Positions 10,223 through 22,357 of a stretch of 64,000 nucleotides of DNA are shown piece by piece. The stretch is taken from contig JAVLRN010000019.1 of NCBI GenBank assembly GCA_032821775.1, positions 1-64,000 on the forward strand, written 5' to 3'. The DNA is from Sanguinoderma infundibulare. Its lineage: Eukaryota > Basidiomycota > Agaricomycetes > Polyporales > Polyporaceae. Made by a program: the position numbers and the translations under genes. Position 1 is the first letter of the stretch. Every line of letters begins with the position of its first letter. The notes under the pieces are model-generated. The model saw only the letters and a program-made list of their open reading frames with translations. It was not told the origin of the DNA and did no database searches.

Positions 10223-12102
10223 TCACATGATAACGCAATCCTTGTCCTTCCCGCCCTTCCCTGAGCCCGAGACCGACAGGTCGCTCTCGTTCCGGTGCAG
10301 GACGGAGCCTGGCCCGCCGGGCGCGACGATCGCGGCGTTCTGGGGGCCTTTGAGCCGTTGGGCGGCGCGCTTGTCGCCCTGCTCCGCAGCGCGTTTGTAC
10401 CACTGGATTGCCCTGCGGGTGACATGCGGAGAGGTCAGCGGGGAGCGGCGAATGGAACGAATGAGTGGGATACATATGTAAGCCGATGGATGGATGAAGA
10501 GAGCCAGCGGCGCAGCATGCGATATGACGGAGATGAAGCGAATGTGGTGGAGAATGGGGGGAGGACTGGGAGAGACACAAGAAAACAAGAAAAGAGATGG
10601 ACGCACTCTTGCATGCTCGGCTCTGTGCCGATGCCGACCTCGAGGAAGTAGCCGACGGCGTACATGGCCTTGACGAGCCCGGCCTCCGCCGCTTTCCGTG
10701 CCCAGAGGTACGCCTCGGTGTCGGACTGGGGGAGGACGCCAGGGGAGCCGACGAGGTACCACGCAGTGAGCGCGAAGCACGCGTCCCGGTGGGCCTGCTG
10801 GGCGGCGATGTTCTGCGGTGTGGTGTCAAAACGGTGCATGCAACACGAGGGTCAGCGGTCACGCACGTAGTAGTGTATCGACAGCGCCGGGTCCTGCGGG
10901 CAGCCCATCTTGCCGTACTCGTAGCACTCGCCGAGGCGGTACGCGCTGGGCGCATATCCGAGCTCGGCGGCCTGGGCTAGGAGCTCGGCCGCGTACTCGT
11001 AGTCGACGAAGAGCACGTTGTCGATGCCACGCTCGTGCAGGAGTGCGAGCTCGTGCAGCGCGTGGGGGAACTCGGCGGTGGCGTGCTCCGCGGACCGCTT
11101 GAGGTATTTGACACCCTCCTTGGGGCTCCGGGTGAGCCCCAGCTCGCCGTTGAGCTCCGCGATGCCGAGGCGGTAGAGCGCGCCAGGGTGGCCCGCCGCG
11201 GCGGCCTTCTTGTAGAACTGGATGGCCTTTGCGGACTCGCGTCGGCACCCCCAGCCGTTCTCACAGCAGGTACCGGCGCGGTAGGACGCGTCGGGGTGGC
11301 CGTGCTTTGCGGCGAGGACGAAGAGGGGGAAGGCGCGGTCGAAGTCCTGCTTGGCCTTGGGGGTGCCGATGCCGTTCGCGTAGCAGTCGGCGAGGAAGTA
11401 CTGGGCGGGCATGTGGCCGCGGTCTGCGAGGCGCTTGAGGAGAGCCATGGCCTCGTGGACGAGGTCGTCGCGCTTTGCGAGGGCCTTCTCGACGTCCATG
11501 ACGTTACCCGGGGTCTGAGCGGGGATGGGCATGGTCTTGGAGGCGTCGATCATGAAGACGGCGAACTCAAACTGGAGGTCCGGGTCCTGCGTTTTCTTCG
11601 CGTTGGCGCGGTAGAGCTCGAGGGTGCGTTCGTGGGATAGGAGCGCGGCTTGGTTGCCGGGGCGGAGGTGGGAGTGGTCGAGGAGGGGGCCGGGGGGAGG
11701 GGAGGGCGAGCGGATGGACTGAGTGGCAACGGACCTTGCTGCGTACGGCTGGTCGTACTGGGACTGGGACTGGTAGAAGTCGTCTCCATCTGCGTCGTAT
11801 GGCGCATCATCGTACTGGTTATATTGCGACTGGCGATGCTGTTGGGGGTATGGGGAGTACTGGGAACCGGGGCGACCGTTGGGTATTGGCTCTTGGGATG
11901 GTGATGGACGGCGTTGGTCGAAGTCTTGAGCGAAGGCGGCTGATTGTTGCGGTTGTGGTTCTGCGTACATGATGTGCGACGGGGACGAGGAAGGGGAGCC
12001 CGAGGGCGTCGTGGCGGAGAGGGAAGGTGAATGCAGAGGCGTCGGGGACGGGTCGGAGGCTGCCCAGGGCTGCCCTTGGAATCCACGCTGAGAACACCGC
12101 AA
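10223..12102 (-). CDS. SKT5: Chitin synthase activator, Sel1-repeat protein (Skt5/Chs4 type)
   Basis: A long first exon (12102 to about 10867) encodes a Gln/Ser/Pro-rich N-terminus, then Sel1-type helical repeats in series: MPAQYFLADCYANGIGTP, DASYRAGTCCENGWGC, GALYRLGIAELNGELG, HALHELALLHERGI, PSAYRLGECYEYGKMGC, KAMYAVGYFLEVGIG and AIQWYKRAAEQGDKRAA. Two introns follow, about 10815-10866 and a longer one of roughly 190 bp with donor GTGCGTCC. The C-terminus is CVIM followed by the stop at 10223-10225, a CaaX farnesylation box. Skt5/Chs4 proteins bind and activate class IV chitin synthase at the bud neck or septum and are prenylated. Protein length is about 545. A shorter start at MYAEPQPQQ is possible, since the upstream 40 residues are Ser/Pro-rich. 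Confidence 0.93.
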
Positions 12103-13460
12103 GCCGCATCAGGCGCCCATCACTCTCCCTCTCCGCCCATCTCCATCTCCCTCTCCACCCGAGTTCCCAACTCCAGTTCCAACAATTCTTGATGACTGTC
12201 CCCAGCTCTGTCATGCATCGTGCTCGGCATCCGAAGTACTCGGCGCTGCTACAAAAATACCACAGGAATTACAAACGTCCCGTCAACGTTGACCACAATC
12301 CACCACTCTGAGCTTGGTGTTAGCTAAAGTGTGGATGTGCGCAGTGGAAAGAGCTTGTATCTATTTGTGTACGACACGGCTTCGATGAGGATGCATATCT
12401 GACCGATCATGCCCTCGGGCGATCCAGAGGCATGCAAGGTCAACTGACGACTTACGGTTATGTCACCTTCCGCCTTATGCTCGCACGTTTACATACCGGC
12501 ATCACACAGGGGACTTTCGTCGTCCATCGTATGGAATCCCAAACGTCTTCCGGTCTTCCATGAGGTGCGGCGGTAACCTCACCGAGGAACCCTTACGGAC
12601 TTACGGACGGTATCGTCCCGTTCACCCAGGTTCACCCGCCCTAACAGCAGATCGGCCGCCCATCGCTACCAACCATCGCGGAAATGATCGTGAGCGTCGT
12701 TGCTCGCGTACTTTGAGCGGAGAAAACGCACGGAGGCCGGTCGCGCTCAAGTACTAGTTGGAATGCAACGGAGGCGACCAACGTTCAATCTATCGTACAG
12801 TACACATTTTGAGGGCGAGTAATTAATGGATATCGATACGGTTACCATCGCTTGCAAACGACGCTCTCAGGACTCACCATTCACGAAGGCGTCCCCCGAG
12901 GTGAGTCAACTCCCACAGGTAAATGAGCATAGAAGTGCGATGGAGTGGTTACTGGTACCCGGACCGATGCCTACTATATACTATAGCTACTACCCACCAG
13001 ATGTGGATGTACGACGCGATCGAATACACTTCGAGACGGACAGGATGGGACGGGACGGCAGGCGTGGTGGTGGAGGACGAATAAATGACGAGTGTATGGA
13101 TATACGATAGGATATATGCGCTTGAGATATGGTTGCGACGTACGATCGAAGGGCGAAGGTGATAAAAACATGTCAAACAAACACGACAGGAATTCAAAGG
13201 ACGTACTGTAGATGTCTAACCCCCGCATCCCGACCCTCTCGACAACAACAGCTATGCAGCAGCAGCAGTAGTACCGTACAAGAATGCGACGGACAACACA
13301 AGACAGGAACGACTCGGGGGACGAGCAACACAACACGTATAACAACACGAGCGACGTACATACTTTTCCAATCCCCCAGCCCCCACCATCCCCCCTAGGC
13401 CTCCTCCTCCCACATCCAGAAACACGGCGCACAAACCCCGGACGAAGCCGAAACCGACCG
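12103..13460. other. Intergenic, no gene recognised
   Basis: Upstream region of the SKT5-like gene and 3' flank of the Ubp9/13-like gene, both on the minus strand. Short frames only. A CAG/AAC-rich stretch near 13240-13350 is simple sequence. Confidence 0.5.
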
Positions 13461-16400
13461 TCACCGGGCGTACGCAGATGGCGGCGCCTCCTTCCGCTCC
13501 TTCCTCCCAAACCCCAGCATCGGCGCCGTGAAGCTCAGCTTCCGCGTCGCCCGCTTCCAGTTGTTCCCCGCGCCCGTCCCCGCGCCCGTCCCCGTCCCGG
13601 AGCTGACGACGACGGGCGTGTCGCCCACGCCCCCGCCGCCCGTCCCCCCGAATCCAGAAACAGAACCGAACCCGAAGCTCAGCGGCGGCGTGCTCTCCGC
13701 GTGTGCCTGTCGCGGCGGCGCCGTCCGGTGCGCGTGCGCGTGCGAGAGAGAATGGTGGCCGGTCGTGGACGAATACTGCGAGTCCGAGCGCGAGACCCGT
13801 GCTGGAGGAGGGTGCGGGTGAGCGACGGATTCCCGCTCGCGTTCTCGCTCCGAGTCCCACCCCCGTTCCGTCTCCTTCCCGTGCACGTCGTCCGGCGCGC
13901 CCGGGGGGAGCGGACGGGGGGCTGGTCGGGATGGGGACCCGTCCTCCCTCTCCTTGCCTTTGGGCCGCACGGGCGGGAAGAAGGCGGTGTGAGAGTCCGC
14001 GCTAGCATTTACGCCGTTACCGTTGCCTTTGACTGGCGTTATGGGCGATCCAGGCAGGGGCGGCAGGGGCGGGGGCACGCCACCCGACATCGGCCGCTCG
14101 CGCCCGTTGATGCCCATTCCTCTCGAGGACGAGGACGTCTCCGCACCCGCCGTCGACGGCCGCGGCGGAAGTCTGGATGACGGTAACGAGGATGAAGACG
14201 GGTTGGCGTGACTGGTGCCGTTGCGCTTCTCGCGCTTGACCTTGGAAGAAAGCTCTGGGGCCGACTTCTTGTGTGCCGATGGGGATGATAATGGCGGCTC
14301 AGATGCGAACGGCAGGACTGGTGAGGACGGCAGGACGGGCGACGACGTGTCCGAGATCGAAATCGCCGCTTCTGAACCTCGCCGACCGAGCCGTGACACC
14401 GGCACCGGCCCCGGCGAGGAAGTGGAGGTCGAGGTCGATGCGGGTGGGGGAGGTGCGGCCTCCGACTGGCGGGTGCTCTTCCGGCGGAACCACGCGCTCG
14501 ATTTCTTCTCGGGCGTGCCCGTCCCGCGCTCCCTGTCTCTCTCTCTGCCCGGACTCGCGATGCCGTTGACGTTGGGGAACGCATACCCCCGGGAAGGGAT
14601 CGGCGAAGACGGCACGGACGGTATCGTTTCGTGCGTGCTGTTCTCCGTCGTCGTCGATCCCGTTGTCTGTGGTCGCCGGATTCGGGGCGAGCCGAGCAAG
14701 GCTGCGGGGAAGTCGCTGCCGGCACTGCCGCCGCTGCGCGTGTGCTGGTCGTCCTTGTGGCCATGGCCGTTCGACGTGTGGGTCTTCAGCCGGAGCGAAG
14801 GCGCTTGACGCAGGGTGCGCAATGCTCTGCCAAAACTGTTTGAACTGTCCTTCTCCTTGTGGGTAGGAGATGTTGGACTGGGAGTTGAGGACGGTCCGTC
14901 CAGAGCGTGGAGATGAGGGTATGACGGCGTCGGGGCGAGGACGGGCAGCGAGTTGACGATGTTCTGATTGGACGTCCCCGGTGTCGGTAGAGGCGAGTCG
15001 CTCTTGTCTGACAGGTTGAGGTCGTCAACCGACGGGTGCAGTCCCGGCGGTTTCTGGAGGGACGGGAAGCTCGGAGCATGATGAAGTTCGCTCGGCTCCG
15101 CGGGGGTCGCAACGCCGACGGGTTTGCCTATTGTTGCCGCTGGATCTGGAGGCCGAGTGGGCACCTTGAGACCGAGAGCGGAGAGGTCGAGGTCGACAGC
15201 CTGATAATACAGCACGTAGGCTGCGCCGCTGTTACAGTCGCCGAAGTACTTGGGTATCTCCGACTCCTTGATGGTCGAGACGGCGTCGTCGTCGAATAGT
15301 GTCCACGTTCCCCTCGTCTTGATGATTGTCACGTAGTGTCCGTGGTGTGGGCCGCTATACCGGATGAACGTGAGGAACGGAAGCATATCATCCCGACAGC
15401 GGAGTCTACGTACTTTCCGATGTGCACGACGATCGCAAAAAGCTCGTACAGTCTGTCGGGATCCTCCGCATCGTCCACGGTGTTGAACAGCCGGAGCTCG
15501 AGCGGAAACGCCACACGATATGCGAGCTTGATGTACTTGCCGACGTCCTCTTGTATCTTGAACCGCTTTAGGTGAAGGGCGAGTATGTTGGGAAGCTTCT
15601 TGATCTTCATCCTAAGGATCTTATTGAACAGGCAAGCTACACGCGCGTCGAGAACGACGCACCTCTTCTCCGCTTCCTGAAGGTCGCAGCAGGAATCGCA
15701 GAAGAACTTGTTCTTCTGACACAGCATCTCGCTCGCGCTGAACTGCCTCAAGCACGCTGTCACGGACGAGTTCTGCTCGATGTCGATCGACAGATCTATA
15801 AACGACTCATCGCGCGAGGACACGGTCTCGCACGTCAAACAGCGCGTCTCACTGGTCAGCACTCCCTCGAACAGCCGGTGCACGATGGTCGAATGGTACG
15901 CCGGGGCCTGCGTCGTCGACGTGGACGCGGCGGGCTGCGTCGACAGGGTCGCTATCGATGTGCTCACTTCAAAGCGGACCAGCGATAAGCCGTCCAAAAA
16001 CCAGATGGGAAGGAGAAGGAATCACTCACGGTCTTCGCCTGACTTCTCTACGCCGTTTGCGTGCGACCCGAGCTTCCGTCCATCGGCTTCCATATCCTCC
16101 ATGATGCTATTCAGCAGGAAGTTGAGGAACTCGTGCGCGTCCTGATGCGCCGACCCGCGGAAAAGTTCGTTGACCTCCTTTAGCTTGTCGATAAACGCGC
16201 GGGGCGCTACCGTGCCCTTGTCCGCCGGGTTCTTGCTGATGTGCAGAAACAGCGAGCGGAGGGCGGAGAGTAGTGTTGGGGGCTGTGGCGGTATAGGAAT
16301 GGCGGGCGCTCCATGGGGATTGACTGGAGGGGATTCGGACACGGATGCGGAACGTACGGGTCTCTTGCGAGAGGTCGTGGCGGGTGGTTGAGGATGATGG

Positions 16401-17878
16401 GGGACTGATACGGGCTGAACGGGAGGGAGCGGCGGAACGTCGGGGACGGAAGGGTCGGGATATTGAAGGAGAAGTTCGCGAAAGGGCCCACAAAAATAGA
16501 GGGCCTGGAGAACGGAGTTGGCATAGCTGCAGAGAGGGGAGTATTAGCATGCAGTCAGTCGTCCTGCACCGAACACTGATGGAGGTAAGTCTCGGATAGC
16601 ACCGTCACGACGAACAATCCAAAACAAAGGGGCACTCGAGGTCATCCTCGCACAATAATGTGCAGCAATTCTGAAATCTAAAACTCCTCCGAAGTTGCAC
16701 CCGATAATCCGTCTTCGTTAGCCAGGTCCGGCGTCATGCAGCTCAGCGGCTCTTTTACCCACTCTTCTCAGTTTTCTTGATGAATCCTAACGGCCATCAT
16801 AGCCAGCTACGACTATGGCCGTAGCCGTAGTCGTAGTCGTCTAGGTGGTAAATATTCCGTTCCCCGGAGTTGCCCTCAATCGACATAAGCGCCCTTTGCC
16901 GAGTACATCCGACAATGATTCTGTCCTCGAGGACGCGAGACTAGATTCGTCTCGTAATTGCCCAGAAGTGCGCACTCTGACTGAGAGCCCCAAATGGCGT
17001 TAGCGGTTGAAGTCGAGAGGCTGGATGTCAGAGTCGATGATGGAGCGCTCCGCAGTTGGAAGCGGTTCACGCTGTCGAACGTCGTGGACAACTGACGATC
17101 ATGAATGACACGGCGACGATGAGGGATATGGTACAACAAGTGGCGGAAACGGAGAGAAAGGGAAGTGACACACGCCCAAGCGCGAGACAGTCCAGATCCG
17201 CCGTTTGGCATACACCGTTATGAAGCCGGTGGCGAAGCGGGAGAGTAGAAGTTGACGTGGAGGCGTGTATTCGCCATGAGGTGCAACGCGTCGTTAGAGA
17301 AGCAATGGATGGGGTGAAAGCCGCACCAAAGACGAGGGATCGCATTCGCAGGATGGTACGACTGCCTGCGAGCGGCACGGTGACTTTGTGGAAGCGTTCG
17401 CCACCGACCGGCCTCGTAGACGATTTCAAGAGCACGAGCGAACTTCGGCTGGAAGGGAAAATCGCAGTCGAAAAAGCATACGCTCGCACCGAATCTGTAC
17501 TGCGGACCTGTGCGTTTCCGTAACGTGCTCGATGACCACCGTTATCGTTGGGATTCAAGTTGAGGCGGGAGACGGAGTCAGGTAAGAAGATGGGGCGATG
17601 GGGAGAGAATTGGTGAAGTGGTGAAGATGATCGACCAGGTTCGCCGGAAAGAATGGTGGAGTACGGTTGCGACGGAATCGAAGGGGGATGATTACTCACC
17701 AGGTGTTGCCGAACTAGAGCATGTCAACAACAGGATGGGAGAAGGAGAGAAGAGGACTCACGTTCTCGAAACCAAAAAGCTTCGCGTCTGCGGCAGAGAT
17801 GATCGGTGGCTGCTGGACAACGACGGGTGCGGGGGTAGCGGACGATTGGCTTGCTCCGAACGAGATCCATCGTTTCAT
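13461..17878 (-). CDS. Ubiquitin-specific protease, Ubp9/Ubp13 (USP12/46) type
   Basis: Cysteine protease that removes ubiquitin. Exon 1 (17762-17878) starts [13 protein letters not shown] and ends KLFGFEN. Exon 2 is 14 nt (17700-17713, TTCGGCAACACCTG), giving FGNT plus the first two bases of the catalytic Cys. Exon 3 begins at 16526 with the last base and continues [18 protein letters not shown]. Later motifs are [17 protein letters not shown], zinc-knuckle pairs RCLTCET and [17 protein letters not shown], the His box [12 protein letters not shown] near 15340, and AAYVLYYQ. A long disordered Ser/Pro tail of about 550 residues follows to the stop at 13461-13463. The order of motifs matches the Ubp9/Ubp13/USP12/USP46 subfamily; the tail is typical of fungal members. 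The 1,173-bp intron 2 is exceptional. The start is supported by the conserved FGNTC join. Confidence 0.9.
16527..17699 (-). other. Exceptionally long intron (1,173 bp) of the Ubp9/13 gene
   Basis: Bounded by donor GTGAGTAATC (ending at 17699) and acceptor CTCTGCAG (at 16527). All other introns of this gene are about 45-70 bp. It interrupts the catalytic Cys codon as TG/C. It contains frames on both strands (for example 17067-17699 minus, 210 codons) without recognisable domains, and a TAGTCG/TAGCCG hexamer run near 16800-16842. It could hold an inserted element or an unrecognised nested gene. Confidence 0.75.
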
Positions 17879-19026
17879 GGCGGAAACGGGGGCTCAAGAG
17901 AGAACTTGGGCCGGCCAGGGAGCGGAAAGAGGAGCCAAGAGAACACAGAGGAAGCAAAGAAAGGGCAAGGAGTGGACGAGTGACGGCTCGGAGAGAGAAA
18001 GCGTACTGCCCACTGCCGCTCGCGCCCCAGCTTCTGCCCCGCGCCGGCAATCCCGCCAGGCACGCACGATGAGTACTGCACGCTTATGGTCCTATTAATT
18101 TCCCGGCCCTCGCTTGGCCGCGTCCCTAGCTCGCCTTCAATCCAAGAAACTCGCCCGTCCGTCCTCTCCCAGTCCTTCGTGGACCCTCTCTCGATGACCT
18201 ATCGCGCTGTACGTATCGTTCGCGGCACCGTGCTGTCATAGACGAACGTGCCTGGTGCCTGCCATTATCCAACATCACACACCATCGCACACACACCCAA
18301 CCAGCATCTTCTCAGGCTAGCCAAGACCGGACATCCGCGATCTGTCTTCTATCTCTCTCCAACCGCACGTTCATGGGACTCGTCATATGTTTCCGATATC
18401 ATCGGATTGCGTTCTATTCGCTATGCAACTACGTTACGTTGAAGGACGCTTTGTCCAGTGGGCCGGTAGCGTAGTGGGCTATCCGTCTGCCGAGGGCACA
18501 GTTCGACGGATGGGGTTCCATGTCCCTTTTTGTTACGAGTCATTCACTGGTTTCCTGGCGGTTGTTTCTATCTCGCGATAATGTCATGTTAAAATTCGAA
18601 AGCTCGCGTACTTGATTGTGGTGCTACCACGCGATGAAATCCTCTCAAACGGGACATTTCCATTCAACTTGAGCCAAGCCTTGCATGTAAGCGCCCAATC
18701 CGGAACATGGATCACGGGATGCTATACGGAGGGCTATTTAATTCAAGTCAAAGCCCACAAGTTGCAAGAGGTCGGACACGACGTCGACGGCTTGACCCTC
18801 TCGCTCTTGAACAGATCGCTTATAGTCCGTGATATTCGCGACCGTCATCTAGTGCTATCGTCTTCCGTTCTGCCGGGTATGCTCCCAAACACCCACCGTT
18901 CCATCGCCGTCCGTTCATTCCCCCGGGTCAGCAATGTCGTCAAGACAACACGCGTTCCCCCGACTGCCTCGCTTGCGACGCGTCCAGGATCGAGTCTGTC
19001 GGCTTTCCGAGTAACCGTCTCTGATC
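17879..19026. promoter_or_regulatory. Shared upstream region between two divergent genes
   Basis: About 1.15 kb separates the start codons of the Ubp9/13-type gene (minus) and the methylcrotonyl-CoA carboxylase gene (plus), so both promoters must lie here. I see no convincing TATA box or strong binding-site array. Frames inside (18612-19205 plus) overlap the true first exon out of frame. Confidence 0.5.
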
Positions 19027-22000
19027 ATGTCGCCCGTCCGACTGTATTCCGGAGCTCGAGTTCGAGAGCGTTTGCTACCGCTCCAGGTGAGTCCCAACGC
19101 GTATCTAGGCTTGAGCTGTGGTGTTTATGGGTGCATGCCAAGATAGCTCGTTCTCGTCTGTCCAGCCGTCAGAGCGCAAACCGCTCTTCGACAAGATCCT
19201 CATAGCGAACAGGTGAGACCCGTTCTCGCCCTCTTCAGCTTGTGAGCATCCTCTCAGCCAGAGCGCCGCCCAGAGGAGAGATTGCCTGTCGCGTCATCCG
19301 TACCGCGAGGAAATTGGGGGTCAAGACCGTCGCTGTCTACAGCGAGGTGGACGCAGACGCGTTACACGTTCGGCTCGTGCGTCGTACTGTCTCTGTCGTC
19401 ATTGTATGCGTCACTGATGGTTTCTTATGTCCTCCAGGCCGATGAGGCGTATTGTATCGGACCCGCCCCATCTGCAGAGAGCTATGTCAGTCTGCCTTCC
19501 CGTCCATAGTCGCAAGCCTCTGACGTCCCTTCCCATAGCTCCGTATAGACAAGATCATTGAGGTCTGCCACCGGAGCGGAGCTCAGGTGAGTGACATCCG
19601 CTCGCATGTTCAACGTCCTGAGCCAGGGGCCCGTCTACGTTGCGTGTGCACGTACATCTACAATCTCATATTACATGGCGTCGGGACGTCGAGTATGGCG
19701 CGGACGACTGGCCGTTCGTCCTCGACTACATCGAGAACATGTCCATCCCGACTAGTCCTTTTTCACCGACCATTACGGCTACTCGACGTGACAGCCGTCC
19801 TCGGACCACGAACCTCTGACATTCAGTGATCATCGCTGCTGTTTATTCCTTGGTTTCTGACTGCCGTTTTGCGGTCGGGCAGGCTGTTCATCCAGGCTAT
19901 GGCTTCCTCAGCGAGAACGCACAATTCGCCGACCGCCTTGCCCAAGAGGGCATCAACTTCATCGGTCCGCCCGCAAGCGCCATCGTGAGCATGGGTTCAA
20001 AAAGGTACGCCATCTGGTGGCGTCCTGCTAACCCGACTGATAATGTGTTTTAGCGAGTCTAAGAACATCATGTCAGGTCGGTATCCATAACGTCTGGGAC
20101 ATGAAGAATGATATTCACCAGTCGTTCGTAGCTGCTGGTGTCCCTGTGGTACCTGGGTACCACGGGACAAACCAAGATCCCGAGTTTCTTCAGAAGGAGG
20201 CCTCCCGCATAGGTAATAATCCTCAGTTTGAACGGTGCGTGCGAAAGCTTATTTTGCGACCTTAGGATACCCCGTCCTCATCAAGGCCGTCCACGGTGGT
20301 GGTGGGAAGGGCATGAGGATCGTGAACGCTGAGGCCGAGTTCCGTGACGCGCTCCAGTCCGCTCAGCGTGAAGCCACCAAGTCCTTCGGCGACGCCGACG
20401 TGCTCGTCGAGAAGTACATCCAGCGCCCGCGGCACGTGGAAGTGCAGGTGTTTGCGGACAAGCTTGGCGGGTGCGTGAGTCTCTGGGAACGAGATTGTTC
20501 GGTGCAAAGGCGAAATCAAAAGATTATCGAAGAAGTTAGTGCTCCCGTTCTGCTGCGAGCGCGGTGCTTTGGGACTCATGAGGATGTTCGCAGGCACCGG
20601 CACCTGGTTTGTCACCTGAGCTGAGAGCGGACCTGAGCGAGAAGGCGGTGGCTGCTGCCAAGGCTGTGGAATACGTCGGCGCCGGCACGGTCGAGTTCAT
20701 CTTTGATAACGATACCGAGAAGTTCTACTTCATGGAAATGCAAGTCAACGCGTCCGCTGCTATGCGCGAGTGCTGACACTCCTTGTAGGAATACGCGTCT
20801 GCAGGTCGAGCATCCCGTGACGGAGATGATCACAGGTCTCGACCTCGTTGAGTGGCAGCTCGAAGTCGCGGCCGGGAACCCCCTCGCGCTCGACCAAAGG
20901 TCTATCCCCCTCGTGGGCCATGCGTTCGAAGCGCGCATATATGCCGAGAAGCCCCGCAACAACTTCCTCCCCGACTCGGGCACGCTCCTCTACCTGTCTA
21001 CGCCCGAGCCGACGCACGTCTTCGCGCCCTCGCTCGAGGCGCACCACATCCCAGTCCCGGCCGGCAGCTCTGGCTTCACCCCAGTGCACAACACGTCCGC
21101 GGCGATCGCGCCATCGATGCGGCTCGAGCAGGGGTTCGAGGAGGGCGCACAGATTGGCGTGTTTTACGACCCGATGATCGCGAAGCTCGTCGTGCACGGA
21201 CGGGATCGGACAGAGGCTCTGAGGAAGTTGCGGTCGGCTCTGGAGGAGTACAATGTCGTCGGGCCGTCGACGAACGTAGAGTTCTTGCGGACACTCGCGG
21301 GAAACGAGGCGTTCATCAACGCTGAGGTGGAGACGGGCTTTATCCCGGTATGTATGCTCCAGCGTCCTTGTTGGACAATGGTCGCTGACCAACGAACAGA
21401 AACACTTCGACGAATTATTCCCGCCTACTCCGGAACCGTCACACGAGGCGCTCGCACAAGCCGCGCTCTTCGTCGTCCTCCGCGACCACCCAGCGCCAGC
21501 AACGGCCTCTCCGTGGACATCGCTCGCGTCGCGTCGCTTCAACGGCGACGCCTACGAGCGCACCATCACCTTCCAGACCGAAGACGCGGACTCGGCCCCG
21601 ATGTCTGTGCATCTCCGCGCGCTGCCCAACGGCCGGTTCGACGTGACGACGCGCACAGCATCCTCGGATTGCACGTTCACGAACGTCAGCGCGCATCTGG
21701 CGTCGCCGACGGCCGTCGTGGCGTCGTTGGACGGCGCGCTGGTCCGCACGACCGTCGTTTCGCAGCGCCCGCCTGCGGCCGTGCCCGCTTCCGGCTCCCC
21801 AAACACGATGGAGCGTTTGCACGTGTTCTTTGGGGGGCGGAAGACGACGGTCGTGCTCCCCTCGCCGGAATGGCTCGTCTCGCTCGGGGGCGACGTGCTG
21901 GGCGCGGCGAAAGGCGCGCTGCGGGCGCCGATGCCGAGCGTGGTCGTGGAGGTCAAGGTGCGGGAGGGCGAGCGGGTCGAGGCGGGGCAGGCGGTCGTGG

Positions 22001-22149
22001 TGCTGGAGAGCATGAAGACGGAGACGGTGCTGAGGGCGCCGGTTGCGGGCGTCGTGAGGGCGGTGGGGTGCAAGGCTGGGGAGATGGTCGAGGAGGGGCG
22101 GGAGCTGGTCGACGTTGAGCCTGAGGTTGAAGATGGCGTGAGGGCTTGA
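19027..22149 (+). CDS. 3-methylcrotonyl-CoA carboxylase, biotin-containing alpha subunit
   Basis: Mitochondrial biotin enzyme of leucine breakdown; the alpha subunit carboxylates biotin with ATP and bicarbonate and works with a beta carboxyltransferase. Exon 1 encodes [20 protein letters not shown], a basic, Ser/Tyr-containing leader fitting mitochondrial import. Then come the biotin carboxylase domain ([67 protein letters not shown]), the MCC-type linker domain, and a C-terminal biotinyl domain with LESMKTE, whose Lys codon is at 22015-22017. About ten introns were placed; one is GC-AG (20740-20788) and one is about 300 bp (about 19588-19881). Length is about 720 residues, normal for the family. 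The final glutamate/serine variant of the biotin motif differs from the usual AMKM. Confidence 0.93.
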
Positions 22150-22357
22150 GGGGTGAGCCATGTGTTTGGTCCGATCGGCTGGGACAGCGTGCTACTGAGG
22201 GACGGTCGCTTGAAGATCGGAATTGTAATACCACACTTTGGCGGACAGACTGATTATGGGGCTCTATCAACTCACAAGACTTGGGAGTGGAGATTTGGAA
22301 TAGAAATACGAGACAGTCAGAGGCTGATAGCTGGGCCTCCTGCCAGAGTTCTGTACT

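Noticed and set aside
13284..14808. Plus-strand frames of 200-300 codons opposite the Ubp9/13 tail
   Set aside because: They are mirror frames of a Ser/Pro-rich coding region on the minus strand.
17067..17699. Nested gene (210 codons, minus) inside the long Ubp9/13 intron
   Set aside because: No recognisable domain, and the frame runs through the 5' splice site; kept only as a possibility in the intron entry.
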